A stretch of DNA of 43,160 nucleotides, taken from NCBI GenBank assembly GCA_947165505.1, contig CAMVAT010000024.1, forward strand, positions 1 to 43,160, read 5' to 3'. Shown here piece after piece: positions 24,956 through 33,024 of this stretch. Below the pieces are notes generated by a model. The model was not told the origin of the DNA, made no database searches, and saw only the letters and a program-made list of their open reading frames with translations. Positions within the stretch are counted from its first letter, which is position 1. Each line of letters starts with the position of its first letter. This DNA is from an uncultured Prevotellaceae bacterium (GTDB taxonomy: Bacteria; Bacteroidota; Bacteroidia; Bacteroidales; Bacteroidaceae). A program made the translations under genes and the position numbers.

Positions 24956-25092
24956 GGGCGTGCCAAATATAACAAACAACGGATTCCACGGATTTCGCAG
25001 ATTTATGTTATTGCTGATCATCAGCAATTTGTAAATCCGTGAAATCCGTGGAATCCGTTGTTGAGGAGAAATCCTAGTGTTTTGACACACCC
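24956..25092 (+). repeat. 137-bp palindromic MITE-like element, copy 2
   Basis: It has the same length, the same orientation and the same inner GGATTT-CACGG-type repeats as copy 1 at 3977-4113. The right end TGACACACCC is intact; the left end GGGCGTGCCA has two changes. The inner loop contains TTGCTGATCATCAGCAA, itself a palindrome. Confidence 0.85.
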
Positions 25093-25096
25093 CTTG

Positions 25097-25291
25097 TTTG
25101 TGTTCGCTTCGCTCACCGTGCTGCGGACAGGGCACGCCCTGTCCCTACATGGCGCTTGTTGAGTGTTTAGTGTACAGTGTTTAGTGTTCGTGGCATATCT
25201 CCTGCCCCTTGCACCTTGCACCCTGCCCCCTGCTCCGAAGCTAACCACTCCCCTCCCTACAAGGGAGGGGCTGGCGGTGGGTCTTCTATCC
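25097..25291. repeat. Mosaic of intergenic repeat modules
   Basis: In order: a 55-bp segment identical to 29010-29064 that contains the GGACAGGGC palindrome (25125-25144); a heptad array (about 25157-25188); a CCTGCCCCTTG-type run also found inverted near 35070-35110; and a CCCCTCCC/GGGAGGGG hairpin (25249-25269). There is no gene in the 416 bases between the receptor and the small protein gene. Confidence 0.75.
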
Positions 25292-25504
25292 TTAATACCA
25301 GATATTGTAATCCCAGACGGAGTACTTGTGAGCGCGGGGCTGCTCGTCGGACGTGTCCTCCTCTTCCTCGATGAGCATCGACTCATCGTCGGTGCCGCCG
25401 CTGAAGTGGTCGGCCAGGGTTCCATACTCGGTGATCGCTGCTGCCCGTTTGATGTCGGGGCGGATATATGCGCGTTTCAAAAGATTGGTCTGTTGTCGTT
25501 TCAT
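25292..25504 (-). CDS. Small charged protein downstream of the FN3/adhesin gene
   Basis: The product has 70 residues, starting MKRQQTNLLKRAYIRPDIK and ending HKYSVWDYNIWY. Small proteins that start with a (K/R)xYI(R/K)P motif, pass through an acidic middle (here ESMLIEEEEDTSDE) and end near SVWD are frequent next to secreted-protein genes in Prevotella and Bacteroides, from memory. Their role is unknown. It begins 18 bases after the stop of the large FN3/adhesin gene on the same strand, so it is likely cotranscribed. It has no signal peptide and no TM segment. Confidence 0.65.
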   Translation of the reverse strand: MKRQQTNLLKRAYIRPDIKRAAAITEYGTLADHFSGGTDDESMLIEEEEDTSDEQPRAHKYSVWDYNIWY

Positions 25505-25522
25505 AATGGTATCCTCCCTACT

Positions 25523-28500
25523 TTATTTGATGATTACTTTCTTGCCGTTCTGGATATACACACCCTTCTGCTTGGGCTGTGCGCTGAGCTTCACGCCTTG
25601 CAGGTTGTAGAAGCCCTCGGGTGCGCCTTGCACCTTGCCGCCGTCCACCTCGGTGATGCCCGTCACCTCATCGCCGTCGAAGTCGAGCGTGAAGTCGAGC
25701 GCACCCGTCTCGGTCTTGCGGAATACGAAGCCGTGGCGGAAGGCACCCATCAGGCGCGGCGTGCCGGTGAAGCGCAGTTTGTTGTCCGTGCTCAGGTAGT
25801 AGATGAGCGGCTCATCCTCTGGCAGTGCGCTCTCGGGCTGCAGCATGTCGGCGCTATAGTATCCGATGGTGTAGATGGTGTAGTCTTTGTTGATGGGGAA
25901 GAGCGGGTCTTGTGCCTCTTCGATGAATACGCCGTTGAAGGTCGGGTCGGTGATGTTCTCGCCGCTGCTCCATCTCACGAAGAACGGGTAGCCCGCCACG
26001 ATGCCATCGGTGAAAGTGTTCATCTTCAGTGTCACGTGCGTGCCCTCGACGGTGCTTTCTCCACCGGGATACTGCACCTCGGCGTCAGCCAGGGGCGAGG
26101 CGGCCATCTGGTTGGGCGAGAGCGAGAAGGGCAGAATCAGCGTGTTCCAGTTGCCGTCTTTATAGAAGGTGCGTCCGCTCAGGGTCACGTTGGCCTCCTT
26201 GTAGAGGTACTTGGCCAGGAGAGCGGTGTTCTTCTGGTCGGCAGGCAGGTCGTAGTCGTTGTCAAGCAGTGTCAGTTCGGCCACGGTGGTGAACTCGCCT
26301 TCCACCCATTCCGACGTGGTGCCGTCGTCATACACTGCCTGCACCTGGACCCTGTAGGTGGTGCCCGTCTCCAGGTCGCTCAGTGCCACGGGGTGCTCGG
26401 TCACGCCGTTCACCTCGGTCCATACCACCTCTTTTTCTTCCACGAAGGCGATGTCGTCAACAAAGAGCAAGTACATGTTGGTGCAGTCGTAGTGGCGGAT
26501 GGCCACATAGCCCTCCTGACCCTTGAAGCTGTTCAGATCGACGGTGTAGAGCTTCCAGTCGCCGGTGGCGGTGTATTGCTCCGACACCATGGCGAAGTCG
26601 CTCACGTCGGTATTGCTGTCGGTAGAGACAAATACGGCGAACTTCTCATCGGGGTAGCTTGCGTCGGCCGCCTTGGCCCAGAACTGGAAGGTGCCCTTGA
26701 GTGCCGTCTTCGGCGAGATGAGCCAGTTGTCGGGTGTCAGTGCTCTGTAAGTGGCGTTGTCGTAGCTGGCCGATGACATGCAGCTGACGCTGTTGTGGCC
26801 GAAGGCATTGCTGGCATATCCAGCGGTCGGGAAGATGCCCCAGTCGTTGCCGTCGCCGTCGCTGTCGATGGTGGTCCATCCGTTGAGCGAGCCACTCTCG
26901 AAGCTCTCGGTGTCAATATCAGCCACGGGGGTGTAGCGCAGGTTCCACTTCGTCTCTATGCCATTCACGGTCCAGTCGATGTCGGCACTCGTGGCGGTCA
27001 CGTTGTCGGCCACGACATCTGTCGGCGGTGCAAACAGGTTAATGGTAGTGAATGAGGTGCCTGCCCATGCGCTGGTGCCCTCGCTGCCATAGACACTCTG
27101 CACCTCGGCGATGTAGGGCGTAGCGGGATTCAGGCCGGTGAGCGGGTAGGGGTTGCGCGCGCCGTTGACCACCGTCCAGTCGCCGGCCGAGTATTCGATA
27201 TCGGTCACCATGAGCGAGAACATGTCGGTCACATCGTAGTGGCGGATAGCGATGTAGCCCTGCTGCCCGGCGTAGTCGCTCAGGTCGATGGAGTATGTGG
27301 TCAACTCGGCTTCAGAGGTTGTTTCCTCCATCACCTGCGTAAAGCTGCTGGCGTTGAGGGTCGTAGTGGATACATATACGGCGAAGTTCTCGGGATATAT
27401 GTCTTGCCGCGATCGGGCCTTAAAAGTGAATACACCGCCTAAGGTCATCTTCGGCGTGATGAGCCAGTTGTCGGGTGTGAGTGCCGTGTGAGTGGAATTG
27501 TCGTAGCTGAACGACACGAAGGCTTTCTCGCCGTCATCATACGTTACCGTTATCCAGTTGTTGCCGTCGGCGTCCTCGTCGAGCAGGGTCCACCCATCGG
27601 GTATGGCATCGGGTTGCGACACGTCGACGCCCTCTTTGTAGCGCAGGTTGTAGGTGGTGGCATCGGCTGCTGCTGTCCACGTGATGTCGGCGCTGCTGTC
27701 GGTGATGTTGCTGGCTGCCACGTCGGTGGGTGCGGCATAGCGTGCGGTGGTCGTGAACGAGCTGACGCTGGTCCAGGCACTATAGCTGTCGCCGCCGCAG
27801 GCTGTGCGCACAGCGATGTAATAGGTGGTCTCGGGTGTCAGGCCGTCGAGCGTATAGGTGGTGCGGCCCGATACCACGATGTCGCCGTCGTCGGGTGTCT
27901 CACTCGCGTCGGTGTAGAACGAGATCTGCCATAGGTCTTGATCCTCGTCGGCCGGTGTCCAGCTGATGTCGGCGCTGTGGTAGGTGATGTTGGCCACGCT
28001 CACGTTGGCCGGCTTCCAGCAGATTCCTGCTTCAGCGGCCTTGAACGTGAAGTCGTCGATAAAGAAATAGAACTTGTCGTACGACGTGCACTGCACCGAC
28101 ACGTATTTCGTGCCCGGGGGCAGGGCCTCTTTATAGGCCTGATAGGTGGTGCTGTTTGCCGTCACCTCGTCGCCCCAGACCCAGGTGTCGTCGGTCACGG
28201 TGCTGCTGCTTTTCGAGTAGCCCACCTTGAATGTCTCCGGTCCATACGTGGTGCTGTAAGATTTGTAGTAGAACTCCAATTCCACACCGTTCTGAGTGCC
28301 GGAGAGTTCGGGCGAGATAATGTACTGCGGCGGGTTCGTGGTGTAATAAAAACCGAAACAACGGCTGCCGCTGTGCTGTTGTTGGTCGAAGAAGCCACCT
28401 CCATTTGTAACGTTGTAGAAACTCCACACGGTCATGTCGTCGGTCTCTTCAAATCCGCAGGTGTAAGGTCCTTGCGACAGATCCACCTGTGCGCTGATGG

Positions 28501-28555
28501 CCGTCGGCAATAGCCACGCCATCAACATCATGAATAGTAATTTTCCTTTTCTCAT
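25523..28555 (-). CDS. Large secreted protein with cleaved-adhesin and FN3 domains, likely T9SS cargo
   Basis: The product has 1010 residues with a signal peptide ending TAISAQ (23). First is a jelly-roll adhesin-type domain (about 24-170, YTCGFEETDD...). Then comes an FN3 domain (about 178-270), then two FN3 domains that each seem to hold a cleaved-adhesin domain between their strands: ITWTAAADATTYNLRY | adhesin | WTVVNGARNPYPLTGLNPATPYIAEV, and the same layout again. Each adhesin part carries DxDGN/DGDGN-W, ALTPDNWLI(S/T)PK and FAV(Y/F)VST. The last quarter is the beta-rich ending typical of Prevotella secreted proteins, closing with YNLQGVKLSAQPKQKGVYIQNGKKVIIK-type sequence, probably a T9SS sorting signal. 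It likely binds surfaces or polysaccharide. It has a consensus promoter and a small partner gene. Confidence 0.85.
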   Translation of the reverse strand: MRKGKLLFMMLMAWLLPTAISAQVDLSQGPYTCGFEETDDMTVWSFYNVTNGGGFFDQQQHSGSRCFGFYYTTNPPQYIISPELSGTQNGVELEFYYKSYSTTYGPETFKVGYSKSSSTVTDDTWVWGDEVTANSTTYQAYKEALPPGTKYVSVQCTSYDKFYFFIDDFTFKAAEAGICWKPANVSVANITYHSADISWTPADEDQDLWQISFYTDASETPDDGDIVVSGRTTYTLDGLTPETTYYIAVRTACGGDSYSAWTSVSSFTTTARYAAPTDVAASNITDSSADITWTAAADATTYNLRYKEGVDVSQPDAIPDGWTLLDEDADGNNWITVTYDDGEKAFVSFSYDNSTHTALTPDNWLITPKMTLGGVFTFKARSRQDIYPENFAVYVSTTTLNASSFTQVMEETTSEAELTTYSIDLSDYAGQQGYIAIRHYDVTDMFSLMVTDIEYSAGDWTVVNGARNPYPLTGLNPATPYIAEVQSVYGSEGTSAWAGTSFTTINLFAPPTDVVADNVTATSADIDWTVNGIETKWNLRYTPVADIDTESFESGSLNGWTTIDSDGDGNDWGIFPTAGYASNAFGHNSVSCMSSASYDNATYRALTPDNWLISPKTALKGTFQFWAKAADASYPDEKFAVFVSTDSNTDVSDFAMVSEQYTATGDWKLYTVDLNSFKGQEGYVAIRHYDCTNMYLLFVDDIAFVEEKEVVWTEVNGVTEHPVALSDLETGTTYRVQVQAVYDDGTTSEWVEGEFTTVAELTLLDNDYDLPADQKNTALLAKYLYKEANVTLSGRTFYKDGNWNTLILPFSLSPNQMAASPLADAEVQYPGGESTVEGTHVTLKMNTFTDGIVAGYPFFVRWSSGENITDPTFNGVFIEEAQDPLFPINKDYTIYTIGYYSADMLQPESALPEDEPLIYYLSTDNKLRFTGTPRLMGAFRHGFVFRKTETGALDFTLDFDGDEVTGITEVDGGKVQGAPEGFYNLQGVKLSAQPKQKGVYIQNGKKVIIK

Positions 28556-28616
28556 AATGATATAATGAATAGGTTAATGAATATATAGAATCTATGGTAA
28601 AAATACGCGACATCAT

Positions 28617-28638
28617 GCACCCTCGGGTGCGCTTTTTT
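28617..28638. promoter_or_regulatory. GC hairpin with T-run in the leader of the FN3/adhesin gene
   Basis: GCACCC pairs with GGGTGC (28617-28630), and GCTTTTTT follows on the plus strand. On the plus strand it looks like a terminator. On the minus strand it sits in the roughly 110-nt leader of the FN3/adhesin mRNA. Confidence 0.45.
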
Positions 28639-28672
28639 AGTGGCAACTGTGCCTTTTCTTGGTTATTTGGTG

Positions 28673-28703
28673 CAAAAATAACGGATTTTTGCGAAAAAAC
28701 AAA
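28673..28703 (-). promoter_or_regulatory. Full -33/-7 promoter of the FN3/adhesin gene
   Basis: On the minus strand TTTG (28703-28700) and TATTTTTG (28680-28673) are 19 bases apart, an exact fit to the Bacteroidetes consensus. Confidence 0.75.
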
Positions 28704-28751
28704 TAAAAATGAGAATTTTTTATTAAAAATACCATTTTTGTGTTAAAACGT

Positions 28752-29064
28752 AAGGTCGAGGGTTTGAGGTTTAGGGTTTAGTGTTCTACACGGTTTCGCG
28801 CTCGGAGCATATCTCTCACCTCTTATCTCTTACCTCTTACTTCTCTTTTCCCCACCCAACCCTCCCATGGGAGGGCTTCAACCCTATCCCAAGCCCTTTC
28901 CCTCTCCAGGGAAAGGGTTTCAACCGCTCCTACTCGTCGCTCGTTCATTAAGGTACTGCTCCCTTTTTCTGCCGGTCGCAGTAGTGTTTTACGCAACAAA
29001 GTTGCGATTTTTGTGTTCGCTTCGCTCACCGTGCTGCGGACAGGGCACGCCCTGTCCCTACATG
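28752..29064. repeat. Mosaic of intergenic repeat modules
   Basis: A heptad array (about 28755-28790) leads into CTACACGGTTTCG, which also follows the array after the PanE-like gene in a slightly changed form. Then come the palindromes CCCTCCCATGGGAGGG (28860-28875) and CCCTTTCCC/GGGAAAGGG, and the 55-bp segment (29010-29064) identical to 25097-25151, with the GGACAGGGC palindrome at 29038-29057. No gene is seen between 28556 and 29242. Confidence 0.75.
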
Positions 29065-29085
29065 CGTGATGATTCCCATTTGGTG

Positions 29086-29151
29086 AGCGGGTCAGGGGGA
29101 CTGGTACTTTGACCCAGAAGTGGGTCAAAGTACCAGTCCCCCTGACCCGCT
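29086..29151. repeat. Perfect 31-bp inverted repeat with 4-base loop
   Basis: The left arm 29086-29116 is exactly complementary to the right arm 29121-29151; the loop is GAAG. The arms carry GTCAGGGGGACTGGTAC. It is followed by more GGGAGGG-type repeats up to the end of the Ddh gene. There is no T-run, so it is not a standard terminator. Confidence 0.92.
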
Positions 29152-29242
29152 TTAGCAACCTTGCCACGTTCCGAAGCTAACTACTCCCTCCCCTCGGGGA
29201 GGGTCGGGGAGGGGGCTTTCCGTGGGAGGGTCGGGGAGGGGG

Positions 29243-30142
29243 CTACACCAACTGTCCGATGAGTTTTTCTTTGTCGCCGGGCAGCATGTCGATGACGGGA
29301 ATCTCGATCATGGTGTAGCATCCGGGTTGCTGACGCATCGAGGCGCGTGCCACGTTGACCAGCACCTGACCTGTCAAGGCGGGGTTGTTGATGCTCATGT
29401 TGAACTCCAGGCGCTGGTTCTGCGTCTGTCCGCTCACGCCCTTGCGCACCAGGTTCACGCCGTGTCCCATGTCGCGCACGGCATCCACCGACTCCACGGC
29501 GAAGACGTGCGTCTCGTCGTGTGCGAAGTAGGGGTCGGCCTTGATGGCGGCGGTCACCTCATCGAGCTGGGCGCCCTCTTCCAGTTCTACATACACCATG
29601 CGGCGGTGTATGCCCTCGCCCAGGGGGATGGTCATCGACAGGGCGTTCTTCACGCCCGCCTTCGAGCGCACGCACACCGAGTGTCCCATCGACATGCCGG
29701 GTCCGAAGTTGGTATATGACAGTCCTTTGGGTGCCAGGCTCTGCATGAGCGAGCGCACGATGCTGTCCGACCCCGGATCCCATCCGGCGGCGATGACGGC
29801 CACGGTGCCGTGCTCCTGGCATACCTTCATCAGCGAGGCGCGGTAATCGACGATGCTGGTGTGGATGTCGAAGCTATCGACGGTGTTGATGCCCAGCGGC
29901 AGGATCTTCTTCGCATATTCCTCGCACGAGCGGGTGGGAGTGGCCAGGATAGCCACATCCACGTCTTTCAGCAGGGTGATGTCGTTCACTACGTCGTAGG
30001 CGGCCAGTTCGGCGGGTTTGTCGGCGGCTCCGTTGCGTCGCACCACGCCGGCGATTTCAAAGTCTTCAGCGGCCTCCAAGGCCTGGATGGCATAGCGCCC
30101 GATGTTGCCGTAGCCCACTACGGCGGCTCTGATTTTCTTCAT
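29243..30142 (-). CDS. ddh: meso-Diaminopimelate D-dehydrogenase
   Basis: The product has 299 residues. An N-terminal dinucleotide fold, AAVVGYGNIGRYAIQAL (GxGNxG), is followed by VVRRNG, ILATPTRS, then NTVDSFDIH and the substrate domain AAGWDPGSDSIVRSLMQSLAPKGLSYTNFGPGMSMGHS. All of these match Ddh. The enzyme makes meso-diaminopimelate from tetrahydrodipicolinate in one NADPH- and ammonia-dependent step, for peptidoglycan and lysine. It acts in the cytosol. This one-step route is found in several Bacteroidetes. The length fits the family (about 300-330). The gene stands alone on the minus strand with a -7 element 42 bases upstream. Confidence 0.94.
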   Translation of the reverse strand: MKKIRAAVVGYGNIGRYAIQALEAAEDFEIAGVVRRNGAADKPAELAAYDVVNDITLLKDVDVAILATPTRSCEEYAKKILPLGINTVDSFDIHTSIVDYRASLMKVCQEHGTVAVIAAGWDPGSDSIVRSLMQSLAPKGLSYTNFGPGMSMGHSVCVRSKAGVKNALSMTIPLGEGIHRRMVYVELEEGAQLDEVTAAIKADPYFAHDETHVFAVESVDAVRDMGHGVNLVRKGVSGQTQNQRLEFNMSINNPALTGQVLVNVARASMRQQPGCYTMIEIPVIDMLPGDKEKLIGQLV

Positions 30143-30183
30143 TGTATCTCAGTTTTTATGGGTATATTACTCTCAATCGGGCG

Positions 30184-30191
30184 CAAAATTA
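30184..30191 (-). promoter_or_regulatory. -7 promoter element for ddh
   Basis: TAATTTTG on the minus strand matches TAnnTTTG, 42 bases before the ATG at 30142. Confidence 0.5.
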
Positions 30192-30284
30192 CGATATTTT
30201 CATGACACCGTGCTGTTTTTGTCTTAAAAAAAACAACTTTTTGGCACGAAGTTACGGATTGATAGTACAGGGTGCGCTTTCTCA

Positions 30285-30363
30285 CTCGTTCGGGCGGATT
30301 TGCAATCTCGCATAGCAAATGCTTATACTCCATGCGGTCGGATTGCAAATCCGACCGAACGAG
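30285..30363. repeat. 23-bp inverted repeat with 33-base loop
   Basis: The arms 30285-30307 and 30341-30363 are complementary except at one base; they contain GGATTTGCAATC and GATTGCAAATCC. The loop has an inner GCAT/ATGC pair. A partial copy of the right arm (GCAAATCCGAACGACCGAACGAG) follows at about 30367-30390. No gene is seen in the rest of 30143-30549. Confidence 0.8.
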
Positions 30364-30527
30364 GTCGCAAATCCGAACGACCGAACGAGATGCCTATTTG
30401 CGTGATTTACTGCAACGTATGCAATAGCCAGATCAATCGTTCAACGCTTTTTCTGTCATTTTCTTGATGAAATGTTACATCCGTGTTATTTTTTATAAAT
30501 AAAGGTGGCTGAAATGAAATTTGTCGT

Positions 30528-30535
30528 TATCTTTG
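30528..30535 (+). promoter_or_regulatory. -7 promoter element for the CotH-family gene
   Basis: TATCTTTG matches TAnnTTTG, 14 bases before the ATG at 30550 and 23 before the ATG at 30559. With such a short leader the second ATG may be the used one. Confidence 0.5.
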
Positions 30536-30549
30536 CACACGCATAACGG

Positions 30550-33006
30550 ATGAAACGTATGAAATATCGTCAACTCTTCTTCGCTGCCTTATTGACAGCC
30601 GGCACCCTCACGGCGCGGGCACAGTTGGTCATCTCTGAGATCATGCAGTCGAACATCGACTGTGTGATGGACGACCTCAACGAGTTTCCCGACTCGTGGG
30701 TCGAGCTGTATAATAACTCCGCCTCGTCGGTGAGCATCGACGACTATAGCCTGGGTGTGACACCCGACCCCGCCGAGGCGTGGCAGCTCGAGAACCGGTG
30801 GATCGCCCCCCAGCAGCACCTGCTGGTGTATTGCGACAAGCAGGCCACCGAACTGCACACCCCCTTCCGACTGGAGAGCGGCAAGGGATGCGAGGTCTAT
30901 CTCTTTAAAAACGGCGTCGTCGTCGATCAGATCACCGGACTGAAGAAGCAACCGGCACCCAATATCTCCTACGGTCGTCTCTCCGCCACCGACGCCACCA
31001 TGGGCTATCAGGCCACACCCACCCCCGGAGCCCCCAACTGCGGACAGTTGTGCTCGAAGGTGCTCGGCGACCCCGTGTTCAGCGAGCAGGGACGGGTGCT
31101 GCGCACGGGCTCTCTCTCGCTCACCCTGTCGCTGCCCGAGGGTGCCCCCGAGGGCACCGAGATACGCTATACGCTCAACGGCAGCGAACCCACGCGCACC
31201 AGTTCGAAATACATGGCGCCCATCCCCATCAGCACCAGCCGCGTGGTACGCGCCAAGCTGTTCTGCGACGGCTGGCTGTCGCCCCGCTCCGCCACGCAGT
31301 CGTACATCTTCCACCCGCGGCAGGTCACCCTGCCCGTCATCTCCATCGTCACCGACAACCGATACCTCAACGACCAGAAGATAGGCATCTATGTAGATGG
31401 CAGCTACGAGAGCAGCAAGAAAAACTATGAGTTTGACTGGCGGCGCCCCATCAACCTGGAGTATTTCGAAGGCGAGGGCACACCGAGCGCACTCAACCAA
31501 CTGTGCGAGACGCGCATCCAGGGCGGTGCCACCCGCGGCAGCAAATTCAAGTCGCTCGCCATCTACGCCCACAAGCGCTTCGGCACCAAACGCTTCGAAT
31601 ACGAGTTCTTCCCCGACCAGCGGCCCGGCGTGACCGACTTCAAGTCGCTCGTGTTGCGCAACTCCGGCAACGACTTCGACTACCTCTACCAGCGCGACGC
31701 CATCATGCAGCGCTCCGTGGCCGAGCACGTCGATCTTGACTGGCAGGCATGGAGCCCCGCCATCATCTACATCAACGGCGTGTATAAGGGCATGCTCAAC
31801 ATACGTGAGCGGGCCAACGAAGACAATGTCTATACCCACTACGACGGACTGGAAGACATCGACCTGTTTGAAAACTGGGGCGAACTGAAAGAGGGCGACT
31901 GGGACAACTACAACCGTTTCAAAGACTTCTACGCCGAGCACGGACACACCAAGGCCGAATATGACCAGTGGATGGACTGCACCGAGTTTATGAACCTGAT
32001 GATCATGAACCTCTACTACAGCAACCGCGACTTCCCCGGCAACAATATCATCATGTGGCGGCCACGCACCGAGGGCGGACGCTGGCGCTGGATAGCCAAG
32101 GACACCGACTTCGGCCTGGGCCTCTACGGCCACTCCTCCAACTACAATACGTTGGAGTGGCTGCACAACCCCAACTACGACCCCAGCACCAACTGGGCCA
32201 ACCAGTACGACCACACGCGGCTGTTCCGCCGGTTGGAGGAGGTGGACGACTTCAAACGCGAGTTCATCGACCGCGCCGCCGTGTATATGGGCGACTTCCT
32301 CAACTCGAAGGGCGTGCGCGCCATCTGGGACCCCATGTACGAGAAAATCAAGTTTGAATACCCCTACCACCGCAAGCTCATCAACGAGTGGTGGCCCAAA
32401 TACGATGAAGAGCTGAGCAACGCGCGCCGGTGGCTGGATCAGCGCACCAACTACTGCTACCAGCACATCGCGACGTACTACAAACTGGGTTCGCTGGTCA
32501 CCATGCAGGTCAATGCCGGCGCCGCTGATGCCGACCTCGAGGGCATCACCGTCTATTTCAACGACATCCCCCTCACGCAGGGGCGCTTCGACGGCAAGTT
32601 CTTCCAAAACCGTGTCGTCACGCTGCGGGGCGAGAGCACCGGAGCCAAGGCCGTCACGGGATGGACCATACAGACGATACAGGCGAGCGGCAGCGTCAGC
32701 ATCAACGAGGTGGACGGCAATACCTGCTCGTTTACCACGCCCGTGTGCTACCGCATGGTGGTCAACGCGAAGTTCGGCGCCGCCACCGGCATCGGCGAGA
32801 CCCCGCAGCGCACGTGGACATGGCATGCCACAGGCGGCGTGCTCACCCTCGACGGCGTGCCCCAGGGCACCCCGGTAGCGCTCCACGACATGGGCGGCAT
32901 GCTGCGCTGGCGTGCCACAGCCACGGGAGCCACCCTGAGCACCCCGCTGCCCGCTGGCGCCTACGTGCTGCGCGTGGGCGGCCAGACAGTGAAGGTGGTG
33001 ATGTGA
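30550..33006 (+). CDS. Secreted lamin-tail / chitobiase-C / CotH-kinase-like protein, likely T9SS cargo
   Basis: The product has 818 residues with a signal peptide ending TARAQ (25). Domains in order: a lamin-tail domain (about 26-150, LVISEIMQSNIDCVMDDLNEFPDSWVELYN), a chitobiase/hexosaminidase C-terminal-like domain (about 180-250, TEIRYTLNGSEPT...VRAKLFCDGWLSP), and a CotH-like kinase domain (about 255-620, LPVISIVTDNRYL, RIQGGATRG, KSLAIYAHKRFG, FKSLVLRNSGND, YINGVYKGMLNIRER, WRWIAKDTDFGLG). CotH domains can phosphorylate secreted proteins; the DTDFG motif is kept. The end (GVPQGTPVALHDMGGMLRW...AGAYVLRVGGQTVKVVM) looks like a T9SS type A sorting domain. ATG 30559 is an alternative start that keeps the signal peptide. 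The gene is convergent with the ATPase gene, 18 bases apart. Confidence 0.88.
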   Translation: MKRMKYRQLFFAALLTAGTLTARAQLVISEIMQSNIDCVMDDLNEFPDSWVELYNNSASSVSIDDYSLGVTPDPAEAWQLENRWIAPQQHLLVYCDKQATELHTPFRLESGKGCEVYLFKNGVVVDQITGLKKQPAPNISYGRLSATDATMGYQATPTPGAPNCGQLCSKVLGDPVFSEQGRVLRTGSLSLTLSLPEGAPEGTEIRYTLNGSEPTRTSSKYMAPIPISTSRVVRAKLFCDGWLSPRSATQSYIFHPRQVTLPVISIVTDNRYLNDQKIGIYVDGSYESSKKNYEFDWRRPINLEYFEGEGTPSALNQLCETRIQGGATRGSKFKSLAIYAHKRFGTKRFEYEFFPDQRPGVTDFKSLVLRNSGNDFDYLYQRDAIMQRSVAEHVDLDWQAWSPAIIYINGVYKGMLNIRERANEDNVYTHYDGLEDIDLFENWGELKEGDWDNYNRFKDFYAEHGHTKAEYDQWMDCTEFMNLMIMNLYYSNRDFPGNNIIMWRPRTEGGRWRWIAKDTDFGLGLYGHSSNYNTLEWLHNPNYDPSTNWANQYDHTRLFRRLEEVDDFKREFIDRAAVYMGDFLNSKGVRAIWDPMYEKIKFEYPYHRKLINEWWPKYDEELSNARRWLDQRTNYCYQHIATYYKLGSLVTMQVNAGAADADLEGITVYFNDIPLTQGRFDGKFFQNRVVTLRGESTGAKAVTGWTIQTIQASGSVSINEVDGNTCSFTTPVCYRMVVNAKFGAATGIGETPQRTWTWHATGGVLTLDGVPQGTPVALHDMGGMLRWRATATGATLSTPLPAGAYVLRVGGQTVKVVM

Positions 33007-33024
33007 GGGACGTGGCTTGCCGCC

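Noticed and set aside
25163..26776. 537-codon open frame on the plus strand
   Set aside because: Shadow of the FN3/adhesin gene and of the repeat mosaic; it begins inside repeat DNA.
30589..32886. 765-codon open frame on the minus strand
   Set aside because: Antisense shadow of the CotH-family gene in a GC-rich region; it has no recognisable domain.
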